64,000 bases of DNA from Argentina anserina (lineage: Eukaryota; Streptophyta; Magnoliopsida; Rosales; Rosaceae): positions 25,544,001-25,608,000 of the forward strand of contig NC_065877.1 of the NCBI RefSeq assembly GCF_933775445.1, written 5' to 3'. The notes under the pieces are model-generated. The model was given only the letters and a program-made list of their open reading frames with translations. It searched no databases and was not told where the DNA came from. Below, piece after piece: positions 9,500-21,355 of the stretch (positions within the stretch are counted from its first letter, which is position 1; each line of letters starts with the position of its first letter). The translations under genes and the position numbers were made by a program.

Positions 9500-11745
9500 G
9501 TAGCCGTTGGTTTATATGTTGCCTTGAATTGATTAAGTTGTCTTTGGTTATTGTTGCCTTTCGATTGGGATCAATTCGTTGCCTTTGGTTTATATGTTGC
9601 CATTTGATTCAGATAAATCTGTGGCCTTTCGTTTACATGTTGCCTATCAATTGTGATGACAACATAATGTTGGTTGCCTTTGGTTTATATGTTGCCATCT
9701 CAATCAGATTACTTTGTTTCCTATCGATTCAGATTATTATTATGTTACCTTCGGATAATATGTTGCTTTAAGAATCAGATTACTTTGTTGCCTCTGGTTA
9801 ACATGTTGCCTATCGATTCAGATGGCAATGTAATATTCTGTTTATCTATTGCCTTCAGATTTAGGTCACTTTGTTTCCTTCGGTTTACAGTTGACTATCG
9901 ATTCAGATTATTACATTGGTTTCAGATAATATCTTGCCTTCTGAATCAGATTACTTACATGTTGCCTATCGATTTACATGGAAACTTAATATTCGGTTTA
10001 TGTGTTGCCTTCGGATTTAGATCACTTTGTTGCCTTCGGTTTTCAGCTGCCTATCAATTCAAATTAGTATGTTGCCGTTGGATAATATGTTACTTTCTGT
10101 TTAGATCACTTTGTTGCCTTCGGTTCACAATTGTCTATTGATTCAAATTATTACGTTGTCTTAGGATAATATGTTGTCTTCTGTTCAGATTACTTTGTGG
10201 CATTTAGTTTACATGTTGCCTATTAGTTCAGATAGCAATGTAATATTTGGTTTATATGTTAGCTTTTTATTCAGATCACTTTGTTTCCTATTGATTCAGA
10301 TTATCACGTTGCCTTTCGGATAATATGTTGCCATCTGAATCAGATTACTTTGCTGCCTTTGGTTCACATGTTGCCTATTGATTCGGATGACAACGTAATA
10401 TTCAATTTATATGTTGCCTTCGGATTCAGCTCATTTTGTTGCCTTCGGTTTTCAGTTGCCTATTGATTCAGATTATCACGTTGCCTTCGGATAATATGTT
10501 GCTTCTGATTTAGATCACTTTGTTCCCTTCGTTTCACTATTGCCTATCGATTTAAATTATTACTTGTCCTTCAGATAATATGTTGCCTTCTGAATCAGAT
10601 TACTTTGTTGCCTTCGGTTTACATGTTGCCTATTAATTCAGATGACAACGTAATATTCGGTTTATATCTTGCCTTCAGATTCAGATCACTTTGTTGCCTT
10701 GGGATTAGAGTTGCCTATCAATTCAGATTATTACGTTGCCTTCGGATAATATGTTGCCATCTGATTCAGATTACTTGTTGCCTATCAATTCAGATGGCAA
10801 TGTAATGTACGATTTAATGTTGCGTTCGGATTCAGATTGCGTTGTTGCCTTCGGTTTACAGTTGCCTATCGATTTAAATTATAACATTGCCTTCGGATAA
10901 TATGTTGCCTTATGAATCAGATTACTTTGTTACCACTGGTTGACATGTTGCCTATCAATTCTGATGGCAATGTAATATTCTGCTTATATTTTGTCTTCGG
11001 ATTCAGATCACTTTGATGTCTTCGGTTTGCAGTTGCCTATCGATCTAAATTATTACGTTGCCTCCGGATAATATGTTACCTTATGAATCAGATTACTTTG
11101 TTGCCTCTGGTTGACATGTTGCCTATCAATTCTGATGGCAACGTAATATTCTGCTTATATATTGCCTTCGGATTCAGATAACTTTGTTCCCTTCGGTTTA
11201 CAGTTGCCTATCGATCTAAATTATTATGTTGCCTTTGGATAATATGTTGCCTTATGAATCAGATTACTTTTGTTCCCTCCGGCTGACATGTTGCCTATCA
11301 ATTTTGATGGCTACGTAATATTCTGTTTATATATTACCTTTGGATTCAGATCACTTTGTTGCCTTTGGTTTACAGTTTCCTATCGATTTAAATTATTATG
11401 TTGCCTTCGGATAATATGGTTCCATCTGAATCAGATTACTATGTTGCCTCCGGTTGACATGTTGTCCATCAATTCTGATGGCAACGTAATATTCTGTTTA
11501 TATGTTGCCTTCGGATTTAGATAACTTTGTTGCCTTCGGTTTACAGTTGCGTATCGATTTATATTATTACACTGCCTTCAGATGATATGTTGCTATCTGA
11601 TTCAGATTATCTTTTTGCCTTCAATTTACATGTTGCCTATCAATTCAGATTATTACGTTGCCTTTGATTTATATGTTGCCTATCAATTCAGATTAATTTG
11701 TTGCCTTCGGTATATGTTGCCTTGGATTAATAAGTTGCTTTCGGT
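9500..11745. repeat. Composite tandem array of TTGCC-headed sub-repeats
   Basis: About 2.2 kb consists of short sub-repeats of 17-44 bp, nearly all starting TTGCC, such as TTGCCTTCGGATAATATG and TTGCCTTCGGTTTACAG. From about 10790 onward seven different sub-repeats recur in fixed order, giving a unit near 171 bp. The landmark GATGGCAACGTAATATTC falls near 10794, 10964, 11134, 11307 and 11476. In the left part the landmark spacing alternates near 154 and 254, so the order there is rearranged. Frames through the array are by-products of the repeat. A few weaker TTGCC-like words continue to about 12830. Confidence 0.9.
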
Positions 11746-14333
11746 TTTTCTGTGCTTTATGGAGAGAAAATTTACAGGGATAATGACATGTCCCAATGAT
11801 TCAAGTAATATGAGGGAGAGACCATGCATGGAATTTCAGTTCAAATATTGGTGTTCTCTCTATTGAGGAACCATTTTTTGATTGTATTCATGCTGTCCAG
11901 GCGGACATTAATGATTGCTGAGGGATATGTCATCTTTCTCTCATTTCTCATACTGTTGTCACGACCCAAGATTAAATAAGTGGTGAACAGATTGTTACTT
12001 TACTTTGTGACGAACGTCCCAATGTTACCTTCTAATCCCAAAAAAAAAAAAAACAAAGAATCCTTAGGAGACAAATATAAAATTTCTAAAGTATTGAGCT
12101 TGAAAGAGTGGTAGGGATTAGTCCTTCACAAAAGGTGCTGCAAAGATTTAAAGTTATGGTAGCTGAGATGAAAATTTTCTATAGAGATATACAGAGTTTC
12201 CGAAAGAGTGAGCTTGAAATGAGTAATCAGAATTGGTCATTCAATAATGTTTATGCTAAGATTACAACAATATGCTTTGATGCTGGCATTCTTTGATTGT
12301 CGCCGCTCAAGTGATTTCGCACAACTTGAGGTTTCAACAAGGAATTTATTGACGCAATGGTGTTGGGAATACTGCTGAGTTTGTTGCCATATAATTACAT
12401 ATCAATAAGGATGTTTCCACTCAAGTGATTTTGCCCAACTCGAGATTTTTACAAGTCATTGACTCACTAATGTTGGAACTACTGCTCTCTTGGAGTAAAG
12501 TACCTTTCTTTTATTTTTGATTCTTGAGAGTTAGGGATATGGTGTTTATCAGTTCAACAAAACCTTGAAAGATTTGAATCCCACAAGGATCTTTATTTTT
12601 TTAAAATTCTAATCCGGGGTTTGATAATACCATTTTCTAATTTTATTTCAGATGGATTGGTATTTGTGGTGGTGGGTTTCAGATAATAGTGCTTCCACAA
12701 CCCCTCAATTCGAGGTAAGATGTGAGACTATGATCACATAAGTTGTTTACGAATTAGGTTGCCTTCGATTTATACATGGCCTTGATTAATATGCTGCCAT
12801 TGATTTATCGTTCCTACGATTAACATTACCTTCCGTTGATACTTTCTTCATTTTGTTAACAATTTCTGAAGTTTCTATAACCTGGATTAGATTTGTACCT
12901 TGTCTTTGGTTTTTTTTTTTTTTAAGTTAATCACATAGAGTAAATTTACAAGAATAATGGCATATATCCTAATGATGCATATTTTAAGTAAATTGAGAGA
13001 GAGACATGCGTTATAATTTCAACTCAAAGACTGGTGCTCTCTCTTTGAGAAATCATATTTGATTGTATACGTGATGCCACCAGGCTGAAATCAACTATTG
13101 CTGAGGGATATGCCATCCCCTTCATTTCCATCCTGTTTCTGGATACATTGACCCTGATTGAACATCAATTAAATGGTGGGATTACACCACAAAGCTCATT
13201 ATAAAGAGTAGTATCAGTCGTTGCAAACCCACATGGTAACAGTGGTGACAAAATTACCTATTGCTCCCTTAAAAATAAGAGTATTGACATGAGAAATTAT
13301 TTAAAATAGTGAGTAATGTTGTAAGTGTTGGTTATGATTGAATGATGAAGGGATTCCTTGTTCTAAGAAATCTACTTTTGTAGACAAAGTTGTGATGCAA
13401 GCCAATTAAAATATCGTGTCCCACCCTGTTCCACTTTATCCTTTAGAATTCATGATCCTTTTTGTAATGCTCTTGGAGGTGAAAATCAGATTTTCTATTT
13501 AAGTTCTTGTGAAATTAATCTGGAATGTGAACCTCGTGTTTAATATAGAAAAGCAAAGAAATGCCTTCATAAATCTGTTGCTACTGATTATGACATTCTT
13601 GAATCTTCAGGCTTTTCTCGGGCATCTGATTACTATGGAATAGTATTAAGGTGTCAGTCACTCTTATGGATACAAAACCCCAGGCTATCTCAGTTAAAGC
13701 TATGTGGAATGGTTGCCAAACTTGGATGTACAGGTATGAATGCAAGTGTATGCAACACTACCTAAAATACTTTTTGAAGCTATTGAGAATTTTGGATGGC
13801 TTTGCATTCAAGCTTTAACTCACTGACTGTTGGTTGGGGACTATACCAAATTGATCTGTTCCTCTGATAAGATTTATGGCCATGGTACCTTTTCGTTTTG
13901 GTTGAATGGCGGATTATGCTTATAGGAATGGTTTTGTGCATGGGGGTATCATGCCAGTTGATATTTTTTCAAAACAATTCTATTAAGGAAAGGCTTGATA
14001 GGAGCTCTTGGAATGGTGATTGGAGAAATTTACTTGCTGATGCCTGTGCCAATCACCTTGCTAGACTGACATGGTATTATTGTTTTATCCTTATCAAGCT
14101 TCCTTATTCTAGACGAACTAGAGTCGACATGTCATATAAATTCCAAGTTATGTGAATGAAACCAGGGGGGCTTTAATGATTTTGCATGTTTCTAGTACTT
14201 GGAGTAATGTTGCAATGGTGATTGGAGAAATTTACTTGCTGATGCATGTGCCAATCACCTTGCTAGACTGACATGGCTTGATAGAAGCTCTCTTGCAAGG
14301 AAAATGCTACACACCAAAACTTTATTCAAAAAA
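11746..14333. other. Degenerate DNA with dispersed direct repeats
   Basis: No gene is supported. Three pairs of diverged direct repeats are visible: about 11760-11960 with 12940-13150; 12306-12376 with 12420-12486; and 14009-14074 with 14213-14278. The last pair encodes in one frame RNLLADACANHLARL, which faintly recalls the C-terminal RNase H of plant LINEs, too weak to call. Together with the TTGCC array this looks like the remains of one large old element. Confidence 0.45.
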
Positions 14334-14833
14334 TGTAACGACCCTAAAATTTCGAGTCTAAAAACTCAAAATTTCAAAGTCGTTTGAACACCAAAACAAT
14401 CTCAATGAAATTGAAATTATTTAAAATGTACAGCGGATCATTACTGAGTTCTCAATACAACTCAAAAAACCAATTATTACAACCCAAATTTATAATTCAA
14501 CATTTACATAAGATGGAAATGTAATAATCCTCACAATATCTCACAAAACTCACAATAAATCCACACCAATTCTCACACTCAAAACCACGCTAGAAACCTC
14601 ACCACAAGCAGGATACGAACGACTTCGAGTCTCCAAAGTCGTCACTCGATCTCTACTGATCAACACCTGCGGAATTATCCCCTACACCATCGAATTGGTG
14701 CACCGGGATTGTAAACACAAACCCGGTAAGCTTATAGCTCGTATGAGTAAAATGAAAATATAATTCGCATATCAATATATACGAAAATCACAAATCAACA
14801 AATGTAAATGCCTTCATTAGTCAATGGACAGCC

Positions 14834-15072
14834 CATCTGGTTGTCCCAAAAACAATATATGAAATGGAATTGCTCATGAGAAATCGGGCAACCCTTCTGG
14901 TTACCCAAAAACATTTATAATACGGGTACTACTGAACGCTGGTACACATCCATCATCTGGTTGTCCCAAAAACAATATATGAAATGGAAGTGCTCATGAG
15001 AAATCGGACAACCCTTCTGGTTACCCAAAAACATTTATAATACGGGTACTACTGAACGCTGGTACACATCCA
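14834..15072 (-). repeat. 120-bp tandem duplication inside the solo LTR
   Basis: Two adjacent copies (14834-14953 and 14954-15072) differ at only a few positions, while the family members at 32352 and 38694 have one copy. It therefore arose in this lineage of the LTR. Confidence 0.85.
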
Positions 15073-15340
15073 TTACCCCTCACGTAGTACACCGCTGATA
15101 TTGGATAGCCACCCGCTACCCAACATCCAAAACAATCTGAGTACTCATGAGCCGATAACCACCTGTTACCTCACATGCAGTACTACGGCAGACAGACTAG
15201 AGCTCTAATTGTATCGTAACTTTCGCCCGGCCAAAGGCTAGGTTCCGACTTGTCAAACACGTACAATAATCTCACATCATATTGTACACACATCAAGTCC
15301 GAAGACAAATCAATATTTTAACAATCTCCATGTTAAAATC

Positions 15341-15760
15341 ACGTACAATAATCTCACATCATATTGTACAAATCAAAATCACATGCTCGATAAAATCTTG
15401 TCATCGAAATGACATCATCACGATAAAATCATAACAGTACATGATATAGCAAACTATATATATATGTACTTATTTACCATTTATACAATATATATATAAT
15501 CCACTATATCGTATACGTGTCATAATTCATAAACACGTCCGAAGACAAAACGTTTAACAAACACATTAAAATCACATACAATAATCTCACATCATATTGT
15601 ACAATTTAATTCGCATGCTCGTCATATAATTCTTGTCATCCAAATGACTAATTCTAATGAATTCATAACAGTATATAATATAGCAAACTATATATATAAG
15701 TATTTATTTACCATTTATACGAATATATATATTTCACTATATCATATACATGTCGTATTT
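15341..15760 (-). repeat. 232-bp sub-repeats inside the solo LTR
   Basis: Two units, starting near 15341 and 15573, each run from a GTACAATA palindrome through an AT-rich TAGCAAACTATATATA stretch to a cytosine-poor tail. The same duplicated arrangement is seen in the young LTRs (about 34230-34660), so it predates the split of these copies. Confidence 0.75.
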
Positions 15761-17000
15761 CAATATTTAAAACTCTTGCAAAAATCTTGAATTTACCGCA
15801 AGGGTAGATTCGTAAATATGTGAGATTTTACTTACCTTATCGACTCGGGCGTAATTCCACAATTTTCGAAGATAATTCATTTCCTTGATTTTATCGATCA
15901 CCTTGAAAAGATAAGAAAGAATTTAGAAACGTTTCGTAAACCTTTAAATGCCGTAACAGTAATAATCGGTTACTGTTCAGCGATTTTTGGTTTTACGAAG
16001 TTACTGTTCACTTTACTGTTTACTGAGTACTATTCACTTTTTACTATTCACGTATTTACTGCTTTTATGTATTAATGTATACATACACATCCAATACGTA
16101 TCTATGTACGAGTACATACTGTTTACGTATTTCTGTACGTATAAATACTATTCAAATGTACATACTGTCTCAGTAAATAATAATTACTGAATTACCCTTC
16201 TAAAATTACTTTTTACCTTTACTAAAAGTAATTTAGATTTACATTTACCGTACGTAAATAAAATTTACATTTACATTTACCGTACGTAAATAAAATTTAT
16301 ATTTATCGTACGTAAATTACCTTTTTACATTTACCGTACGTAAAAATAAATTACAAAATTATCATTCTCGTAAACACTGTTCACGCCGCCGCACGTGGCG
16401 GCGCGTGGGGTACACGCGCCACCCGCCGGTAGGCTGCGCGTGGGGCTCACGCGCCGACGCCACCAACGGCGCGTGTCACGCCACCGCCGCCCCATTTCTC
16501 TTCCTTTCTCCTCCCTCTTCTTTCCTACGGTCTCAGACCACCCCTAGGCTATCCCACGCACCCCCACGCGCCATCCATGGCGGCAGAAATCTCCTCCCTT
16601 TCCTCCTCTGTTCTCCCACTCCGATCTACCTCAAAACCTCTCCAAAACATTCACAAATTCACCAACAAGCAATTCAACAATTGAATTAACCAAATCCTTA
16701 CCTAAAACACGATTTGAAATCGTTGGAGTTCGTTGGTTGGATCGGACCGACTGTGCTCGGTTCCTGTGAGTCACGCCGAAGCTTCACGGCGTCGCTGGAG
16801 TCCGTGCCTTGCTCGGAGGGAGGTCGCGTCGTGGTTGTGAGGCCGCTGATGCCGGCGGTGAGGAGCACGGCGCACGGAGGGCGGCGATTCGTCGGTGAGC
16901 CGAGAGGATGAGAGAGTTTTCGGGAGAGAGGAGAAAAGGAGGCGGGGTGAAAGAGGGAAGAATGGGTTTCCAATTATGGGAACCCTAGCTGAAAACATTT

Positions 17001-17009
17001 CCTTTTATA
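17001..17009 (-). promoter_or_regulatory. TATA box of the solo LTR
   Basis: On the minus strand TATAAAAGG lies at the position matching TATATAAGG of the young LTRs (32671-32679), just before the pyrimidine- and CpG-rich transcribed leader. It is the likely retrotransposon promoter. Confidence 0.55.
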
Positions 17010-17329
17010 CCCCCCTTTAAAATCGGAAACTAACTTCCGTCGTTAATAACTTTTACGTACAACGTCCGATTTGAACGCGTCATATATTCACGAACTCGTA
17101 ACGACGAGCTCTACAACTTTCGTGAAGAAAGTTTTCGCAACCGAGCAACGGAATAAAAGTCGATATATACGTTGCAGTAACGTCACGTTTTTCGAATTAA
17201 ACATTCTCGGAACGTTTCCGTTTTTCGTTTCGTAACATCGCAAACAATCAAATTCGTTTTAATTGAATTTCCCACTTTTATAGAATTCAAATCAAACCAA
17301 ATATTGTTTTGGAAAATAGAGTTATTACA

Positions 17330-17836
17330 AAAAAAACCTCTACCAACTGATGTGGCACATACCATATCATCATCCCAAACCCACTCATATCCCACATGTA
17401 TAGGTATATATCCATTAAATTTCCTATTTTATATAATAAAAGACAATTAATATAGACAATATTAGAAATCATTAAACATTTTAACCTTAGAAGCCCAGAG
17501 GATCTAAGGATCATTTAAACAAAAAATCGATAGAATATAGATATAATAGCAACTCAATTACATTTGCACCGATTATTATCAAATAGTTCAAGTTATTTCA
17601 TGGATGAAGGTTGTTGTCTAGTCTACAGAGGTTATTTCCTAAGTCAAGGTCTTTAAGAAATTTATTCTATTGTTATTAATATAAAACATTTATAGCTATT
17701 TTGAAAAATTAGAAAAAAAATATACTAGAAATTATTCAATTGATGGGTGATGATGTGGTAGATGCTACAAAGGTGATGTGGCATCCTTATATTAGTTTTT
17801 GGTAAAAAAAAAAATTGGTGCATGTAGCAGCACTCC
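17330..17836. other. AT-rich spacer, nothing recognised
   Basis: Unique AT-rich sequence between the solo LTR and copy B; no frame or repeat was noticed. Confidence 0.5.
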
Positions 17837-19475
17837 TATTGGTTACAGTAGCCAAGGTTCCGAGAGAGATAATTGAAGAAGACAGAAGAGGAGCAAAACG
17901 TAGTGCAGACTAGATCGACCAATACCTATTTGCTTTTGGTTAAAGGCAATTTGGGAAAGCATGTAAGAGGGGATCGAAAAATAATAATAAATTGAATGGG
18001 AGTGTAGAATGTAAGGGGGGTGCAAATTTCATGTACTTTTTTTATTTCCATTCAAATATCAAATTACAACAAAACAAGTGAAACAACACCCAACAGTGTC
18101 AACCCTAGGGCGGTCAAGGATGTGTAGCCACACAAAGTCCTTCCGTCGGCGAGGGCCCAAATTTTTTTTTTAATATAAAAATAAGTTATGATATATAATA
18201 CTTTTTTTTTCAGCCTGCTATTTTGATATTTTTTTCACTCTTTTTTTTCTCCTGATTTTTCCCTTTTTGTCCCTTATATTGTTCTTGAATTTAAATTGGA
18301 GGATTCATTGACTAGTTAATTTGCTGGAAACTTGAAGCAATAGGCTAAATCGAGACTTGGGGTTAGTTGTTTCTGTTTATTTTTCAAATTTCAATTTAGA
18401 TTGTGTTGATAAGTTTTAGGTATTGCTATGCTATAAAGGGACAAATACCGTAGACAAGAAAATATTGTGTACTTGAGCTAGAAGAGTTCCCTCTAGACAT
18501 ATACAACTTATAAATATAATATTTTTTTTACATATCATTATGATTTATTTTTTTTATAAATACAAAGGGTCTGAATTTTTTTTTCGCACCGAACCCTCTA
18601 ATGCTTTGGACCTACCTTGACACCTAGACATGAAAACTTAAATGACTTATTTTTCCATAGCTGGGTTTCTTGTCAACCAAACAGGGCCAAATGGATTCGT
18701 CTGTTCGTGCATCTCTCCTATGCATGCACATCCATATTCATTTTGCCGTTTTGGAGTGACCTGTGTGACGTAAAATGAATGCATCTACTGATTTGGTACA
18801 TTTTCGTTTTGGAGTTACCTGTGCATGCACCTAATTGGCTAAATCTAGGTTGAAGTTGAAGAAATTATTGGGAGTTATAGACTTGTAGGTTATGAACTGG
18901 AAAGTGTCTCTTATGTGATGCGAATCGGCTCCAAAACTGATGTTTCCAAAATTATAGCCACGTTAGTTCCCAACCCTTTACTCTTTGACAACGTCTTTTT
19001 TTTTTGTCAATAAAAAGCGTTTTGACTACTCTTTGACTTCTAGTTCACGTATTTGAGGGATGTAGCTAGAAAGGAAAATTGTTCATTTCTTTCTTGCTGC
19101 GAGTCAAATTGGTGCATGATAAAAATCCAACATGAAATCAGCCTACAATTTCTGCAACCCTGCCCGAGTGTATAACTATCTCATCAATAAGTTTTGGTTC
19201 TCATACTAATTGAAGCTAGCATGTTGTCTTGTACGTCTGGATACAGTAGTTGGATACAAATTTGTTTGTGTTGTCTTGTATTAAATACAACTTCCATGCA
19301 TACATCCAAACTCATATCATCATCTTCATAATTTCAACACCTTCATATTGTAGCGACATTTTATTCTTGTAAAGTTTCTCCTCTGATTTGATTGTTTCAC
19401 CTGTTTGTTGTGTATCTTAAACACTCAGTTATCTATGATTAATTTGTCTTCGGCTTGGTTGCGGTTTCACTGTTT
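17837..19475. repeat. Segmental repeat, copy B (old neprosin upstream DNA)
   Basis: It aligns with 3831-3904 plus 5473-7035. It includes the right inverted end of the 3.2 kb element (ending at 18688) and the neprosin upstream block (18689 to about 19300). No neprosin exon follows on the left, as orientation would require; that space holds the solo LTR and spacer. It is therefore a duplicated promoter region without a gene. Confidence 0.85.
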
Positions 19476-20493
19476 CGGAATGTATAAGCTCGATGGTAGC
19501 TTGAGCACCCACATCAATACAATATCTCTTAATTTAATCGATACTTGTCTTCTAATGGTTAGCCGTTACTGTAATGATCGATCTGTACCTGTAGCTAGGT
19601 TGGCGTCCATCAAAGGAGCATATTTAATTGACTCCATTTTGCAACTCGCTTGTGGCATCTCAGTTCTCATCCCTCTGACAGGATTCAATCTTACTCTTCT
19701 ACTGAGGCTAAGTTATGTACTACAACGCGCGGCAGATTATAATGAATTGGTATTCTCCAAGTTGAATTTTGAAAGTTTGATTTCCACAAGGGCCATCGTC
19801 ATCATCAGCTAACTGTGATTCATTCAAATCAACTGTGATTCATTCAAATCAACATATTATCTCCAACTTGAGAAATTTTCCTTCCAAGAAGTTCAGAATG
19901 AGGATGAATTTATTTAGTCCCCTATCTCACCCCTAAGTAACAACTATGTATTGTAAAGACAGTCTACGGAGCAAAGGGTCGGGAATGATAACCTACATCT
20001 AATGGAAGTAGCACCATAGAACTGAAGTATGAGACAATACTTGGAAACAACATAGATTAGAGTCCAAAAGCACGGCATAGATAGTCTAATTAGAGCAACC
20101 CTTCAGACAGGACCAAAGGCAATGTGCTTCCCCTTTTTTACGGCTCCTCAAGTTGAGGAACCTCCTCAAAATATGCAAATGAGTGAGCATCAAACTAAAG
20201 CGTGTGATCTATTAGTCGCAATTTTATAATTAGATTAGCAACTGAATCAGCAGAACGTATATTTTTCTCAATACAATAAGAGAGGAACTGAGGAAGTAAA
20301 TGAACGTAGATACACACATCAACCAAGAAAATTCATATACATGCCCACTTACTCCTACTCTATATCACGTACTGTCTGATAGTTCTGCTGTGCAGTCTAT
20401 AATAAACTGTGGATATTATGAATTGTAGATCTCGCTTTCCGCAAATTCTGTCTGTGTGGCTTGGATGTACGGATACTAAAGTAAACCAAATAT
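19476..20493. other. Intergenic DNA, one unrecognised 135-aa frame
   Basis: A plus-strand frame covers 19405-19812 but starts inside copy B and has no recognisable motif, so it is not called. The rest is unique AT-rich sequence with no repeat or gene noticed. Confidence 0.5.
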
Positions 20494-21334
20494 TATTGAG
20501 TCATTAAGTCGTAGTAAGAGTCTTGGGCGGTATTAGATGTATTTTTGTGCTTACATGAGTTTAAAACGCATAATTAGTCTAGAGTCCTAGTTTGAGTAGA
20601 AATCCTTGTAGGACTAGGAAACCTAGTTGGATTAGGAGTCTTCATCTTTCTACGTTTTGGTCGCATTGAAGATATTTTGAGAGCCCTTCTTGCACTAGGA
20701 ATCCTTGTTAGGTTTCGAAACTAATTATCTCTTACTTATGATTTTATTTTCTTATTTTCAGATTGTATTTAAGAGATAATATTAGAAGAAAACAAGGAGA
20801 AGCCATGCCGAATCTATGTTCTTATAATTATTGAAGTTTGTATTTCTATTGTTGTATTCTAATCATATTTCTCATACTTTTTATATGATTTTCGGATATG
20901 TGCATATGAATTTAGTGCTTGGATGCAGTCCCTAAGATTGTGTTTGAGTGCTAGATTCATTAACCATATTCACACAAATTGAATCATGCCCTAAGTATGT
21001 TTGGTTTGCGTTGATTAAAAGTGGTAAAAATTCTGGAAATTTGCATGTGAAACCATGGTGGGTGACGTCATACATGAAACATGTATCCAACAAAGATTTG
21101 GTGTTTAAATGTAATCTTGTTTGAATTCTACCCTAAGTGTTGTTAAACTTAATTCCATGCAATTTAGGTGAGTCAATAGAAATCTTGCATGATTAGATGT
21201 TCCCCCCATTATTTGTTAACACTAAAAGTTTAGAGTTCCCTTCAATTCTCCGGACTGAATGATCCCTGCTTATTCTATACTAACGATGACATTTTACAGG
21301 GTTTATTATAGATATTTTAATTAACGCTCTATCA
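20494..21334 (+). repeat. Left (5') LTR of the Athila-like element, truncated
   Basis: It matches the right LTR from its position 29760 onward, ending in CTATCA at 21334. It lacks about 80 bp at the 5' edge, a block of about 585 bp (30065-30650 in the right LTR) and a block of about 190 bp (31055-31245). The 585-bp gap sits between two CATG/TATG words, as expected for a deletion by short homology. Confidence 0.88.
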
Positions 21335-21337
21335 TTT

Positions 21338-21355
21338 TGGCGCCGTTGCCGGGGA
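21338..21355 (+). promoter_or_regulatory. Primer binding site, tRNA-Asp type
   Basis: TGGCGCCGTTGCCGGGGA three bases after the LTR end. It is the reverse complement of the acceptor end of plant tRNA-Asp including CCA. This is where reverse transcription would start, and it identifies the Athila lineage. Confidence 0.9.

Larger units (their letters stand above)
14334..17329 (-). mobile_element. Solo LTR of a Tekay-like Ty3/gypsy element (2996 bp)
   Basis: The minus strand starts TGTAATAACTC (ending at 17329 on the plus strand) and finishes GGGTCGTTACA at 14334, the same ends as the LTRs at 32352 and 38694. Both sides carry runs of A, compatible with an AAAAA target duplication. No internal region is attached, so it is a solo LTR left by LTR-LTR recombination. 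Shared landmarks in the same order include a TATA box (17001-17009), a CpG-rich block (16380-16970), the TTTGGCCGGGCGAAAGT-like block near 15225 and the GTACAATA palindromes. Divergence from the young LTRs is substantial. Confidence 0.9.

Noticed and set aside
9529..11866. Series of 60-155 aa frames with recurring LPI.SD and CCLRF phrases
   Set aside because: They are by-products of the TTGCC tandem array; frames shift between units and none has a start, domain or constraint pattern of a protein.
11950..11970. GTCACGACCC near 11958 as an LTR edge
   Set aside because: It matches the complement of the Tekay-like LTR terminus over about ten bases only, and no further LTR sequence follows.
13898..14155. 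Possible LINE RNase H remnant (RNLLADACANHLARL)
   Set aside because: Only about 15 residues are suggestive, the catalytic residues are not visible and no reverse transcriptase lies upstream, so it is mentioned but not called.
19405..19812. 135-aa plus-strand frame
   Set aside because: It begins inside the duplicated copy-B block, has no recognisable motif, and no splice or promoter context supports it.
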